Shown in pieces: positions 17,481 through 26,936 of a stretch of DNA of 61,872 nt. The notes beneath the pieces were generated by a model that had not been told where the DNA came from, did no database searches, and worked only from the letters and a program-made list of their open reading frames with translations. This DNA comes from Lachnospiraceae bacterium (GTDB taxonomy: Bacteria > Bacillota > Clostridia > Lachnospirales > Lachnospiraceae). Position 1 is the first letter of the stretch. Each line of letters begins with the position of its first letter. The DNA lies in assembly GCA_017618075.1 (NCBI GenBank), contig JAFZUY010000048.1, positions 1 through 61,872 on the forward strand, given 5' to 3'. Both the position numbers and the translations under genes were made by a program.

Positions 17481-17560
17481 TATTTAAATTAAGGATTTAC
17501 ATTTTATTATTAAAGTGTATAATGAATAGAAAATTTTAATATATGAAAGGAGATAGTAAA

Positions 17561-18589
17561 ATGATCGATCCTAAAACTATCAAATGGGAAGAACTCGGTT
17601 TTGGATATATCGAATGTGCTTATCGATATGTTTCAAAGTTTAAAGACGGAAAGTGGGATGACGGCGCGCTCGTCACCGATTCAAATATAGTACTAAACGA
17701 ATGTGCTTGCGTATTTCAGTATTCGCAGTCATGTTTCGAAGGCCTTAAGGCTTACTACACAAAGGATGGCAACATCGTTTGCTTCAGACCTGACATGAAC
17801 GCAGAAAGAATGTATGATTCTGCATTAAGACTTGAAATGCCTCCTTTCCCCAAGGATAAATTCGTAGAAGCTTGCGAAAAAGTTATCGCAGCCAACAAGG
17901 ATTTCGTTCCTCCTTACGGAACAGGCGCAAGTCTTTACTTAAGACCTTTTATGTTCGGCTCAAATCCTGTTATCGGAGTTAAGCCCGCTGACGAATATGA
18001 GTTCAGAATTCTTGTAACACCCGTAGGTCCTTACTTCAAGGGTGGTGCAAAGCCTATCACAATTAAGGTTTCTGACTTTGACAGAGCCGCACCTCACGGA
18101 ACAGGCCATATCAAAGCAGGTCTTAACTATGCAATGAGCCTTCATGCAATCCAGGTTGCTCACAGAGAAGGATTTGCAGAGAATATGTATCTCGATCCCG
18201 AGACAAGAACCAAAGTTGAAGAGACAGGCGGTGCAAACTTCATCTTCGTTACAAAGGATGGTACACTTGTAACACCTAAGTCAGATTCAATCCTTCCTTC
18301 AATCACCAGAAGAAGTATCTGCTACGTAGCAGAGCATTATCTTGGCATGAAGGTTGAGCACAGAGAAGTATTCTTCGATGAAGTTAAAGACTTCGCAGAA
18401 TGCGGTCTTTGCGGTACTGCAGCAGTTGTTTCACCCGTTGGCAAGATTAACGACCACGGCAAAGAAATCTGCTTCCCTGCAGGCATGGAAGAAATGGGTC
18501 CCTACACCAAGAAGATTTACGATACACTTACAGGCATTCAAAGATGCGAAATCGAAGCTCCCGAAGGCTGGATAAAGGTTATCAAATAA
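17561..18589 (+). CDS. ilvE: Branched-chain amino acid aminotransferase
   Basis: 342 residues from ATG 17561. AAGGAGAT ends 6 nt upstream; an earlier in-frame ATG at 17543 precedes this site and is rejected. It is a fold-type IV PLP enzyme of the IlvE group. It has the FQYSQSCFEGLKAYY segment, the lysine in GHIKAGLNYAMSLHA for the Schiff base, and EETGGANFIFV plus LPSITRRS in the phosphate/carboxylate-binding regions. It interconverts leucine, isoleucine and valine with their 2-oxo acids. It is followed by a strong terminator. Confidence 0.95.
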   Translation: MIDPKTIKWEELGFGYIECAYRYVSKFKDGKWDDGALVTDSNIVLNECACVFQYSQSCFEGLKAYYTKDGNIVCFRPDMNAERMYDSALRLEMPPFPKDKFVEACEKVIAANKDFVPPYGTGASLYLRPFMFGSNPVIGVKPADEYEFRILVTPVGPYFKGGAKPITIKVSDFDRAAPHGTGHIKAGLNYAMSLHAIQVAHREGFAENMYLDPETRTKVEETGGANFIFVTKDGTLVTPKSDSILPSITRRSICYVAEHYLGMKVEHREVFFDEVKDFAECGLCGTAAVVSPVGKINDHGKEICFPAGMEEMGPYTKKIYDTLTGIQRCEIEAPEGWIKVIK

Positions 18590-18606
18590 TTAATCATAAA
18601 AGCATT

Positions 18607-18636
18607 AAAACGGCAGTTTAAGGCTGCCGTTTTTTA
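18607..18636 (+). terminator. Terminator after ilvE
   Basis: AACGGCAG and CTGCCGTT form an 8-bp stem around TTTAAGG, followed by TTTTTA. Confidence 0.9.
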
Positions 18637-18665
18637 TTGCAAAAAGCCCTGTATTGTGGTAGAAT
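18637..18665 (+). promoter_or_regulatory. Promoter of cobalamin-riboswitch transcript
   Basis: TTGCAA (18637-18642), a 17-bp spacer and TAGAAT (18660-18665). It begins directly after the ilvE terminator, and its start point (about 18672) is just upstream of the riboswitch. Confidence 0.75.
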
Positions 18666-18683
18666 AGGGCGAATTGAATATGA

Positions 18684-18912
18684 AACGGAAGGTGTCAAAG
18701 CGACTTTGGTCGGCTTTGGTGAAAAGGGAAACAGGTGAGAGTCCTGTGCGAACTCGTCACCGTGATTACGGAGTTTATGCCAATATGCCACTGGTAACGC
18801 GGGAAGGCGGCATAGGTGTTGATGTATGAGTCGGGAGACCTGCCTTTCGCTGTACGCGGGGTTTTCCCCGAGCCACGAGTAACTGGTTGTACGAAAAGGA
18901 CAAGGGTGAGTA
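18684..18912 (+). promoter_or_regulatory. Cobalamin riboswitch
   Basis: Conserved cobalamin-aptamer blocks appear in order: GGTG near the start, GAAAAGGGAA, AGGTGAGAGTCCTGTGC, ACTCGTCACCGTGA, TGCCACTGG, GCGGGAAGGCG, and the B12 box GAGTCGGGAGACCTGCC at about 18828-18844. The closing P1 helix uses the GGTG/CAAGGGTG region. Ligand binding should favour the terminator at 18946-18978 and repress cbiK. Confidence 0.96.
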
Positions 18913-18945
18913 ATTACCCGGATTTTCTCATGTTCTTTTTTGCAG

Positions 18946-18978
18946 ACCTTTATCGACTCGATAGAGGTTTTATTTTGT
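18946..18978 (+). terminator. Expression-platform terminator of cobalamin riboswitch
   Basis: ACCTTTATCG and CGATAGAGGT form a 10-bp stem (one G-U pair) with a 3-nt loop, followed by TTTATTTTGTATTT. It lies 47 nt before the cbiK start. Confidence 0.8.
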
Positions 18979-19024
18979 ATTTAGGGGTTAAATACATTAG
19001 AACTTATTGTTCAAAGGAGGCAAA

Positions 19025-20332
19025 ATGAGAAGAAAATTTTTAGCAGTACTTTCTGCTGTGACTGCAGTTTCTTTACTTTTTTCAGGTTGTTCTTTAACAA
19101 ACTCAATCATTAAAGAAACAGAGCAGCAGATTGAGGAAACCAAGGAGAACCTTGAAAAAGAGACAGAAGCAATAGGTGAAGATCTCAACAAAGCTACGGA
19201 AGATATGCTTAATGCTTTTTCCGGAGAAGGATTAGAGACTGAAGAGCCCACTCAGGAGGAAATTGATCAGGTGAAAGCTGATGAAGTTGCCGCACTTATC
19301 GATGCTATCTATGTTCAGGAAAGAACAGCAGATACAGACGCACAGTGTGAAGCTGCCAAGAAGGCTTGGGACGCACTTACAGATGAGCAGAAAGAGCTCG
19401 TTGAAGGTGAAGAAGCAGATCCCGATTACTTTGGAAGAGACACAGGAGATGCAAAATTGGATGATGCAAGAAATGCTGATGAAATCGGTGAGAACGAAAT
19501 CCTTGTAGTAAGCTTTGGTACATCTTTCAACGAGTCCAGAGCAGAAGATATCAAGGGTATCGAAGATGCACTTCAGGAAGCATATCCTGACTGGTCGGTA
19601 AGAAGAGCATTCACAGCTCAGATTATTATTAACCATGTACAGGCAAGAGATAATGAGTTTATAGATAACGTTGACCAGGCTCTTGAAAGAGCTGTAAATA
19701 ACGGTGTTAAGAACCTTGTAATTCAGCCCACACACCTTATGCACGGTGCTGAATACGATGAACTTATGGATGCACTTGCAAATTATGAAGACAAGTTTGA
19801 AAGTGTTGCAGTTGCTGAACCTCTTCTCGGTGAAGTAGGAAGCGATGCAACAGTAATCAATGCCGACAAGAAGGCTGTAGCTATCGCTGTAGCTGATGCA
19901 GCTGCTAAGGATGCCGGATTTGACAGCATTAAAGCTATGCAGGAAGCAGGCGTTGCACTTGTTCTTATGGGACACGGTACAGCTCACGAGGCTAAGGTTT
20001 CCTACAGCCAGATGCAGACACAGATGCAGGAACTCGGCTATGACAATGTATTCATCGGTACTGTTGAAGGCGAGCCTGAAGAGACAGCTTGTGAAAATGT
20101 AATCGATGCGGTAGCGGAAGCAGGTTACAAGACAGTAGTTTTAAGACCTCTTATGGTAGTTGCAGGCGATCATGCAAACAATGATATGGCCGGTGAAGAC
20201 GAAGATTCATGGCTTTCAATGTTTAACGCATCAGGAAAATTCGACAAAATCGACACTCAGATTTCCGGTCTGGGAAGAATTGAAGAAATTCAGAAGCTCT
20301 ATGTAGCTCATACTAAGGACGTCCTTAAATAA
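19025..20332 (+). CDS. cbiK: Exported lipoprotein sirohydrochlorin cobaltochelatase CbiK
   Basis: 435 residues from ATG 19025, with AAAGGAGG 4 nt upstream. Residues 1-22 are a lipoprotein signal with lipobox LFSGC (Cys22). Residues 28-65 are helical and charged. Residues about 80-130 (ALIDAIY...AAKKAWDALTDEQKELV) resemble linker modules of Firmicute surface proteins. The chelatase domain starts near 158 (ILVVSFGTSFNESR) and keeps QPTHLMHGAEYDEL, the metal-ligand histidine in MGHGTAHEA (H317) and the second in VAGDHANNDMAG (H383). CbiK inserts cobalt into sirohydrochlorin in anaerobic B12 synthesis. Most CbiK proteins are cytoplasmic; here the signal places it on the outer face of the membrane, as for periplasmic CbiKP of Desulfovibrio. 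It is controlled by the cobalamin riboswitch. Confidence 0.92.
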   Translation: MRRKFLAVLSAVTAVSLLFSGCSLTNSIIKETEQQIEETKENLEKETEAIGEDLNKATEDMLNAFSGEGLETEEPTQEEIDQVKADEVAALIDAIYVQERTADTDAQCEAAKKAWDALTDEQKELVEGEEADPDYFGRDTGDAKLDDARNADEIGENEILVVSFGTSFNESRAEDIKGIEDALQEAYPDWSVRRAFTAQIIINHVQARDNEFIDNVDQALERAVNNGVKNLVIQPTHLMHGAEYDELMDALANYEDKFESVAVAEPLLGEVGSDATVINADKKAVAIAVADAAAKDAGFDSIKAMQEAGVALVLMGHGTAHEAKVSYSQMQTQMQELGYDNVFIGTVEGEPEETACENVIDAVAEAGYKTVVLRPLMVVAGDHANNDMAGEDEDSWLSMFNASGKFDKIDTQISGLGRIEEIQKLYVAHTKDVLK

Positions 20333-20337
20333 AACGA

Positions 20338-20390
20338 TTCTCGGCGGAAGTTAAATCACGATTTAATTTAATTTCCGCCGATTTTTTCTT
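20338..20390 (+). terminator. Terminator between cbiK and the rest of the cobalamin locus
   Basis: TCGGCGGAA (20341-20349) pairs with TTCCGCCGA (20373-20381), with further AT pairing inside (TTAAAT/ATTTAA), followed by TTTTTTCTT. It is a strong intrinsic terminator, so cbiK may be largely monocistronic. Confidence 0.85.
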
Positions 20391-20449
20391 ATTTCGGGGG
20401 AATAATATTAAAATTTTTATCATAAAAGATATAAAACGGAGAATATGAA

Positions 20450-21394
20450 ATGAAAAAAACTTTACTTTATCTGGCAGGTATTATTACCTCGATAGCACTT
20501 CTTGCAGGATGCGATATTAAAGGCGCACCTGAAATGATTAATTTAGATGACGAAACAGAAGTTTCCGTCGAAAATGAAATAAAAGACGAAAAAGGTTCGG
20601 TTGAGGAAATTGAAATAACGGAACCCGAGGTTTCAAAACCCGAAGAAACTGAATGCGAACTTGAAGACGGTGTTTATATTGCTGATTTTGATACAGACAG
20701 CACAATGTTTCATGTAAATGAAATGCTTGACGGCAAGGGAGAACTTACCGTAAAAGACGGTAAGATGACCATTCACATTTCACTTCCTTCAAAAACAATT
20801 CAGAATCTTTACTACGGACTCGCTGAAGATGCGCAAAAAGATGGCGCTGTTTTACTTGAACCCACAATAGACACGATTGATTATAATGACGGAACTACGG
20901 AAGATGTTCACGGATTTGACATTCCTGTTCCTTATCTAGATGATGAATTTGATGTTGCCCTTATCGGAAAAAAAGGTGTCTGGTACGACCACAAGGTTTC
21001 TGTTTCAAATCCTGTATTAAAGGGTGATGACGAAAGCGGCAATTCAGATGCCGAAACAGTTTCCGTTTCTGAGGGTGATTATACGATAGAAGTAAGCCTT
21101 GAAGGCGGTTCGGGAAAGGCTACAATTACTTCTCCCGCACAGATTAAAACAAGTGACGACGGAAGTCAGGTAGTGCTTGTTGAATGGAGCTCACCCAACT
21201 ACGATTACATGTTGGTTGGCGAGGAAAAATATTTACCTGTAAATCCCGAGGGAGAAAACTCCATTTTCGAAATTCCCGTAGCGAATTTTGATGAGCCCTT
21301 AGAGGTTATTGCGGACACTGTTGCGATGAGCAAACCGCACGAAATAGAGTATACTCTTATCTTTCATTCTGATACAATGAAAGAGGTTGAATAA
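20450..21394 (+). CDS. Lipoprotein with two beta-rich domains, transporter-associated
   Basis: 314 residues with lipobox LLAGC (Cys21), then an acidic linker rich in E and T (to about 70). The remainder looks like two related beta domains. One begins EDGVYIADFDTDSTMFHV and ends near VSVSNP (about 72-190); the other begins EGDYTIEVSLEGGSGKATI and contains EWSSPNYDYMLV and ADTVAMSKPHEIEYTL (about 205-310). The repeat layout recalls iron-transport-associated (NEAT-like) surface domains, but the match is by eye. It sits between the exported CbiK and an ABC substrate-binding protein, so capture or hand-over of a metal-tetrapyrrole or corrinoid at the cell surface is plausible. Function is inferred. 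Confidence 0.65.
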   Translation: MKKTLLYLAGIITSIALLAGCDIKGAPEMINLDDETEVSVENEIKDEKGSVEEIEITEPEVSKPEETECELEDGVYIADFDTDSTMFHVNEMLDGKGELTVKDGKMTIHISLPSKTIQNLYYGLAEDAQKDGAVLLEPTIDTIDYNDGTTEDVHGFDIPVPYLDDEFDVALIGKKGVWYDHKVSVSNPVLKGDDESGNSDAETVSVSEGDYTIEVSLEGGSGKATITSPAQIKTSDDGSQVVLVEWSSPNYDYMLVGEEKYLPVNPEGENSIFEIPVANFDEPLEVIADTVAMSKPHEIEYTLIFHSDTMKEVE

Positions 21395-21404
21395 GAGGCG
21401 AAAA

Positions 21405-22595
21405 ATGCTTAAAAAATTTAGCATAATTTTTTTATCAGGAATTCTAATGACAGGACTGGCGCTCTTTGCAGGGTGCGACAGTCCTTCTTCGGATTTTTCG
21501 GACTTTGTGCCGATTGAAAACATCGGTTCAAAAGAGTTTTCAGAAGAGTCTGATAAAGATTTTTACGGTCTTAAATATTCGCATTCCTTAGAGACCGAAT
21601 ACGCCAAAGTTTTTACGGTAGATTATTACGAAGAGGGATATGTTTTACTGACCGTAAAAGAGGATGATTCAAAATATTTAATCGTTCCCGAAGGAAAGAG
21701 TATTGAAGTCGGCGAAGACGTAACAATCATCAAAAGACCGATTGAAAACATTTACCTTGTATCCTCATCTTCGATGGATATGTTCGTCGGAATCAATGCG
21801 CTTGATAATATAAAATTTTCGGGCAAAGAGGCTGACGACTGGTACATAAAAGAAGCAGCGGATGCAATGAACGAAGGCAAAATCGTTTACGCCGGAAAAT
21901 ACAGCAAACCCGATTACGAACTGATTGTTGCAGGCGGCTGTGATCTGGTTATTGAAAACACAATGATTTATCACTCGCCCGATGTACTTGATCAGTTAAA
22001 GGTTTTTAACATCCCTTACATCATCGATTATTCAAGCTATGAAGAACATCCTTTGGGAAGAGTTGAGTGGATTAAGTTTTATGGTGCTCTCCTTGGAAAA
22101 GAGGATGAAGCGAAGGCCATTTTTGATGAGGAAAAAAAGATTGTAGATGAGATAAAAGAAGGCGAGAATACAGGCAAGACTGTAGCATTCTTTTACATTA
22201 CTTCGAACAATCTCGTACAGGTAAAAAAATCCTCCGACTATATTCCGAAAATGATTGAAATAGCAGGTGGAGAATATATATACGATTATCTTGATGACGA
22301 TTCTTCAGCGAAGACTACCGTCAATATGCAGATAGAAGAGTTTTACAAAACTGCGAAGGATGCGGACATCATCATCTACAATTCCTCGATAGACCAGAGT
22401 GTGGATACGCTTGAGGATTTGTATGCGAAATGTGATTTGATTAAGGATTTTAAAGCCACAAAGGAAGGCAATGTCTGGTGCACTACGCATGATATGTATC
22501 AGCAGTCGCTTTCAACGGCGTATATGACAGAGGATTTGAACAAGGTATTTAACGAGAAATATGACGGTTTGAATTATCTATACAGACTGGAGTAA
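21405..22595 (+). CDS. ABC transporter substrate-binding lipoprotein, BtuF/FhuD-like
   Basis: 396 residues from ATG 21405 (AGAGGCG 4 nt upstream; the TTG at 21387 is rejected). It has lipobox FAGC (Cys24). The mature part has the helical-backbone binding-protein pattern: short lobe with ENIYLVSSSSMDMFVGINALDNIKFSG, central VDEIKEG-type helix and a second lobe ending QQSLSTAYMTEDLNKVF. It is the receptor for the permease and ATPase encoded next. From the riboswitch and B12 genes around it the cargo is probably a corrinoid or cobalt/iron tetrapyrrole. Confidence 0.85.
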   Translation: MLKKFSIIFLSGILMTGLALFAGCDSPSSDFSDFVPIENIGSKEFSEESDKDFYGLKYSHSLETEYAKVFTVDYYEEGYVLLTVKEDDSKYLIVPEGKSIEVGEDVTIIKRPIENIYLVSSSSMDMFVGINALDNIKFSGKEADDWYIKEAADAMNEGKIVYAGKYSKPDYELIVAGGCDLVIENTMIYHSPDVLDQLKVFNIPYIIDYSSYEEHPLGRVEWIKFYGALLGKEDEAKAIFDEEKKIVDEIKEGENTGKTVAFFYITSNNLVQVKKSSDYIPKMIEIAGGEYIYDYLDDDSSAKTTVNMQIEEFYKTAKDADIIIYNSSIDQSVDTLEDLYAKCDLIKDFKATKEGNVWCTTHDMYQQSLSTAYMTEDLNKVFNEKYDGLNYLYRLE

Positions 22596-22608
22596 ATTCA
22601 GGTAACTT

Positions 22609-23631
22609 ATGGGCAAAAAGAGAACATTCAGGTACATAATTGCTTTTGCGGTGCTTGTTTTGGGCATCTGTGTTTTCTTTGTGCTTAATGTGTGCATAGG
22701 CAGCGTAAAAATCTCCGTCAAGGACGTTTTATCAGCTTTAAGCGGCCGTACAATAGACGAAACAATCAATACAATTATCTGGAACATAAGACTGCCCAGA
22801 ACCGTTGCAGTATTTATTTTAGGAGGTGCACTGGCACTTTCCGGATATCTTTTACAGACATTTTTCCACAATCCCATTGCAGGTCCGTTCGTGCTCGGTA
22901 TATCATCGGGCGCTAAAATGTGCGTGGCTCTTGCAATGGTATTTCTTTTATCAAGATCCCTTAAAGCAAGCAGTATAACACTTATATTGGCAGCATTTGT
23001 CGGCGCAATGCTCTGTATGGGATTTGTTCTTTTAATGACCAGAAGAATCGATTCGATGGCGCGCCTCATCGTCTGCGGCGTAATGATCGGATATATCTGC
23101 TCTGCGATAACCGAACTTGTCGTTACATTCGCATCGGACGCAGATATAGTTAATCTTCACAACTGGTCGCGCGGTTCGTTTTCAGGCATGACATGGGACA
23201 ACGTAAAAGTTATGGCGGTTGTAATTGCCGCTTCTTTATTACTTGTATTTCTTTTATCAAAACCCCTTGATGCATACAATCTCGGCGAATCCTTCGCTAA
23301 AGGCATGGGCGTAAATGTTAAGGTTTTAAGAGTATTTATCGTACTTTTATCAAGCCTTCTTTCAGCATGCATCGTTGCGTTTGCGGGACCTATTTCCTTC
23401 GTCGGAATAGCAGCGCCCCACCTTATTAAAAAATTGTTTAATTCAAGCAAACCGCTTCTTTTAATACCCGCGAGTTTCTTGGGCGGAAGTCTGTTCTGCT
23501 TATTCTGCGATCTGCTCGCAAGAAACCTGTTTGCACCGACGGAACTTAATATAAGCACTGTAACCGCGGTATTCGGAGCGCCGATTGTAATCATCATTCT
23601 TCTTAACAGGAAAGAAAGGGGGCAGTCATGA
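22609..23631 (+). CDS. FecCD-family ABC permease (BtuC-like)
   Basis: 340 residues with about ten membrane segments. FecCD landmarks are RLPRTVAVFILGGALALSGYLLQTFFHNPIAGPFVLGISSGAK and VAFAGPISFVGIAAPHLIKKLF. It is the membrane channel of the importer formed with the binding protein upstream and the ATPase downstream, whose start overlaps its end by 4 bp. Confidence 0.93.
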   Translation: MGKKRTFRYIIAFAVLVLGICVFFVLNVCIGSVKISVKDVLSALSGRTIDETINTIIWNIRLPRTVAVFILGGALALSGYLLQTFFHNPIAGPFVLGISSGAKMCVALAMVFLLSRSLKASSITLILAAFVGAMLCMGFVLLMTRRIDSMARLIVCGVMIGYICSAITELVVTFASDADIVNLHNWSRGSFSGMTWDNVKVMAVVIAASLLLVFLLSKPLDAYNLGESFAKGMGVNVKVLRVFIVLLSSLLSACIVAFAGPISFVGIAAPHLIKKLFNSSKPLLLIPASFLGGSLFCLFCDLLARNLFAPTELNISTVTAVFGAPIVIIILLNRKERGQS

Positions 23632-24398
23632 CGGATATTATCAAAACTGAAAAACTGACTATCGGTTATAACGGAAAGCCCCTCATAAAAGATATAAACA
23701 TCGCGATTAAAAAGGGCGAAATCATAACGATTATCGGACCGAACGGCGCCGGAAAATCAACGCTACTAAAGAACCTTGCAAGACAACTTGATCCGATTGA
23801 AGGATGTGTATATCTGGAAGATTTTAAGTTGTCTGAAATGTCAGGCAGCGAGCTTTCAAAAAAGGTTGCAATTCTTTTTACAGACCGCATAAAAGGCGAA
23901 ATGATGAACTGCTATGATGTGGTTGCAACCGGCAGATACCCTTACACGGGATATTTCGGATTGCTTTCCGCGAAGGATAAAGAGATAGTCGAAAATACAA
24001 TGAAGCTCGTAAAAGTCGAAGAGCTTCGCGAGAAAGATTTTAAGAAAATAAGCGACGGTCAGAGACAGCGAATCATGCTTGCAAGAGCACTCTGCCAGGA
24101 GCCTGAAATCGTGCTTCTTGATGAGCCCACATCATTCCTTGATATAAGACATAAGCTCGAGTTTTTAAGCATCCTTGAGAAGATGAAGGAAGATAAGAAA
24201 CTGACTGTAATCATGTCGGTTCACGAGCTTGATATCGCACAGAAAATATCTGATCGAATCCTTTGCTTAAAGGGCGATACGGTAGATAAATTCGGAACGC
24301 CCGAAGAAGTGTTTACCGAAGAGTATATCCGCGATTTATTTGATGTTGCGGAAGATATAAACAAGTACGCAGAAGAGAAGAATATAAAACTTTTCTAG
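23628..24398 (+). CDS. ABC transporter ATPase (BtuD/FecE-like)
   Basis: 256 residues. Walker A is GPNGAGKST (about 38-46), the signature is ISDGQRQRIMLARAL (a variant of LSGGQ), Walker B is EIVLLDEPTSFLD, followed by the switch histidine in SVHELDIA. It powers the type II importer encoded by the two preceding genes and overlaps the permease by 4 bp. Confidence 0.93.
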   Translation: MTDIIKTEKLTIGYNGKPLIKDINIAIKKGEIITIIGPNGAGKSTLLKNLARQLDPIEGCVYLEDFKLSEMSGSELSKKVAILFTDRIKGEMMNCYDVVATGRYPYTGYFGLLSAKDKEIVENTMKLVKVEELREKDFKKISDGQRQRIMLARALCQEPEIVLLDEPTSFLDIRHKLEFLSILEKMKEDKKLTVIMSVHELDIAQKISDRILCLKGDTVDKFGTPEEVFTEEYIRDLFDVAEDINKYAEEKNIKLF

Positions 24399-24420
24399 TT
24401 AACTGGACTGAAAGAATATT

Positions 24421-25878
24421 ATGGCAAAAGTAATCATGGTGCAGGGTACCATGTCGGGGGTAGGAAAAAGCTTCCTCGTGGCAGGACTTTGCAGAATCTT
24501 TAAACTGGACGGATATCGCGTGGCTCCCTTTAAGTCACAGAATATGGCGCTTAATTCGTACATCACGGATGAAGGGCTTGAGATGGGTCGCGCTCAGGTA
24601 ATGCAGGCAGAGGCTGCAGGCATTAAGCCCAAAGTTTGCATGAATCCAATCCTTTTAAAACCCACGGATTCAATCGGTTCGCAGGTAATCGTAAACGGCG
24701 AAGTCTTAGGACAGATGAGCGCGAGAGAATATTTTGCGTATAAAAAACAACTCGTTCCCTGCATAAAAGAAGCATTCAAAGAGCTTGAAAAAATCGCAGA
24801 CATTATCGTAATCGAAGGCGCAGGAAGTCCTGCGGAAATAAACTTAAAAGAAAACGATATCGTAAATATGGGCATGGCCGAGATAGTTGATGCGCCAGTT
24901 TTATTAGTAGGAGATATCGACAGAGGCGGTGTCTTTGCGCAGCTTCTCGGAACAATAATGCTTCTTGAAGATAAAGAAAAAGACCGCATAAAGGGCCTTA
25001 TCATAAATAAGTTTCGCGGGGATAAAACCATACTTGATCCGGGCATCGATATGCTCGAAGAAAAGGGCAAAATTCCTGTAGCGGGCGTGCTTCCCTACAT
25101 GAATGTAAGGCTTGAGGATGAAGACAGTTTATCCGACAGATTTGACAATAAAAAACATGGCGTGATTGATATTGCAATCGTTCGTTTCCCGAGGATTTCT
25201 AACTTCACGGACTTTAATGTATTTGAGCAGAATTCTTCGGTTTCGTTAAGATACGTTACATCACCCGAAGAACTTGAAAGCGCGGATATGATAATTTTGC
25301 CCGGCAGCAAAAATACCATCGGCGATCTTAAATGGATGCGCCAGAACGGTATTGAAGCAATGGTTAAAAAGTGCGCTGAGAAAGCGCCTGTATTCGGTAT
25401 CTGCGGCGGTTTCCAGATGCTTGGTAAATCAATTGACGATCCAGACAAAATCGAAGAAGGCGGCAGCATAAACGGCCTCGGACTCCTTGATATCAAAACT
25501 GTTTTAAAGAGCGAAAAAACCAGAACGCAGAAAACCGGGTTTTTAAATGAAATCGGCGGTGTTTTATCAGGCCTTTCAGGACTCGAATTTGAAGGCTATG
25601 AGATACATGTGGGTGAGACAAGCGGAAATTCTTCGGACATTATCTGCAACGGAAATATCTACGGAACCTACATTCACGGTATCTTTGACAAAAAAGAAAT
25701 TGCGGAGACGGTTATTAAAACTTTGGCTGATAAAAAGGGTGTCGAAATCAGTGATGATAATCTGATGGATTATGCTTCTTTTAAGGAAAAAGAGTACGAC
25801 CGCATGGCGGATATTTTAAGAGAACATCTCGACATGGAGAAGATTTATGGAATGCTTAACGAAGCAAGACTTAACTGA
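24421..25878 (+). CDS. cbiP: Cobyric acid synthase CbiP (CobQ)
   Basis: 485 residues. The N-terminal ATP-binding domain begins [23 protein letters not shown] and continues with [11 protein letters not shown] and [11 protein letters not shown]. The C-terminal glutamine amidotransferase domain carries the nucleophile cysteine in [12 protein letters not shown] and a histidine in YIHGIFD. It amidates four side chains (b, d, e, g) of adenosylcobyrinic a,c-diamide. Its end overlaps the cobT start by 32 bp. Confidence 0.96.
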   Translation: MAKVIMVQGTMSGVGKSFLVAGLCRIFKLDGYRVAPFKSQNMALNSYITDEGLEMGRAQVMQAEAAGIKPKVCMNPILLKPTDSIGSQVIVNGEVLGQMSAREYFAYKKQLVPCIKEAFKELEKIADIIVIEGAGSPAEINLKENDIVNMGMAEIVDAPVLLVGDIDRGGVFAQLLGTIMLLEDKEKDRIKGLIINKFRGDKTILDPGIDMLEEKGKIPVAGVLPYMNVRLEDEDSLSDRFDNKKHGVIDIAIVRFPRISNFTDFNVFEQNSSVSLRYVTSPEELESADMIILPGSKNTIGDLKWMRQNGIEAMVKKCAEKAPVFGICGGFQMLGKSIDDPDKIEEGGSINGLGLLDIKTVLKSEKTRTQKTGFLNEIGGVLSGLSGLEFEGYEIHVGETSGNSSDIICNGNIYGTYIHGIFDKKEIAETVIKTLADKKGVEISDDNLMDYASFKEKEYDRMADILREHLDMEKIYGMLNEARLN

Positions 25879-26923
25879 ATATAAGATTGCTGCTTTGGAT
25901 GAAAGCATTCGAGCAAAGATAAAAGCACACTGGGACGATGTCGCCAAACCTTTGGACGGAATGGGCGATTTTGAAGACTTAATCTGCAGGATTGGAACCA
26001 TTCAGAAAAGCGAAGATGTAAAGCTTGATAAAAAGGCTCTGCTTATAATGTGTTCCGACAACGGCATCGTAAAAGAAGGTGTGAGCCAGAGCGATTCTTC
26101 GGTTACTTTGTCGGTTGCAAAGAACATGCTTAAAGGCAAATCATCGGTCGCTGTAATGGCGAAAAAGAACGGCATTGATATGTTTGTCTACGATGTCGGA
26201 ATCGACAGTGACGAAGAGCCTGAAGGCATCATAAATGCAAAGATAAATAAGGGTACGAAAGACTTTTATATAGAGCCTGCAATGAGCGAGGAGGAAACGC
26301 TTAAGGCGATTAATCTCGGAATAAATCTTGTTAAGGAATATCGTGATAAAAACTACGACATTATCCTTACGGGTGAGATGGGCATAGGAAATACAACGAC
26401 CAGTGCGGCGGTTTGTTCTGCGATATTTGAAGGCGATGAAACAGATAAACTCACAGGCCGAGGCGCGGGACTTGATGATGATAAGTTCTTTAACAAGAAG
26501 CGAATCATCAGAGAATCGATTGAAAAATATTCACTTAAAACTGCAAATGCTTTTACGATTCTTTCAACCGTCGGAGGCTTTGATATTGCAGCTTTGACAG
26601 GTGTTTGTTTAGGCGGAGCAATGTACGGTGTTCCTGTGGTTCTGGACGGTGTGATTACTATGACCGCAGGACTTGTGGCTGAGAAGATTTGCCCGGGCGT
26701 TAAGGACTATCTGATTCTCTCGCACAAGGGGAAAGAGCCTGCATCGGAAATGATCTCTGATGCACTTGGATTAAAGGCCGTAATCGATGGAGATATGGCT
26801 CTTGGCGAAGGAACGGGTGCTGTGATGATGTTGTCTCTTTTAGGAGATGCACTCTGTGTATATAACAACGCGGCGAGGTTTTCGGAGATTGAAGTAGAGA
26901 ATTACATACGTTTATCAAAATAG
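25847..26923 (+). CDS. cobT: Nicotinate-nucleotide:dimethylbenzimidazole phosphoribosyltransferase CobT
   Basis: 358 residues. Family motifs are [12 protein letters not shown] near the N-terminus, [29 protein letters not shown] and the C-terminal catalytic glutamate in [10 protein letters not shown]. It makes alpha-ribazole phosphate from a lower-ligand base. The ATG at 25847 has GGAG 7 nt upstream and lies inside the end of cbiP. No lower-ligand synthesis genes (bza or bluB) are in the window, so the base identity is unknown. Confidence 0.96.
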   Translation: MECLTKQDLTEYKIAALDESIRAKIKAHWDDVAKPLDGMGDFEDLICRIGTIQKSEDVKLDKKALLIMCSDNGIVKEGVSQSDSSVTLSVAKNMLKGKSSVAVMAKKNGIDMFVYDVGIDSDEEPEGIINAKINKGTKDFYIEPAMSEEETLKAINLGINLVKEYRDKNYDIILTGEMGIGNTTTSAAVCSAIFEGDETDKLTGRGAGLDDDKFFNKKRIIRESIEKYSLKTANAFTILSTVGGFDIAALTGVCLGGAMYGVPVVLDGVITMTAGLVAEKICPGVKDYLILSHKGKEPASEMISDALGLKAVIDGDMALGEGTGAVMMLSLLGDALCVYNNAARFSEIEVENYIRLSK

Positions 26924-26936
26924 TATTGGTGGGAAA

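Noticed and set aside
17543-17560. ATG start for ilvE at 17543
   Set aside because: The Shine-Dalgarno sequence lies downstream of it, so ATG 17561 is used.
19007-19024. TTG start for cbiK at 19007
   Set aside because: The AAAGGAGG site lies after it; ATG 19025 has proper spacing and gives a clean lipoprotein signal.
18816-19028. 70-codon frame upstream of cbiK
   Set aside because: It lies over the cobalamin riboswitch and its terminator.
19232-19987. 251-codon minus-strand frame
   Set aside because: It is a cysteine- and serine-rich shadow of cbiK with no family match.
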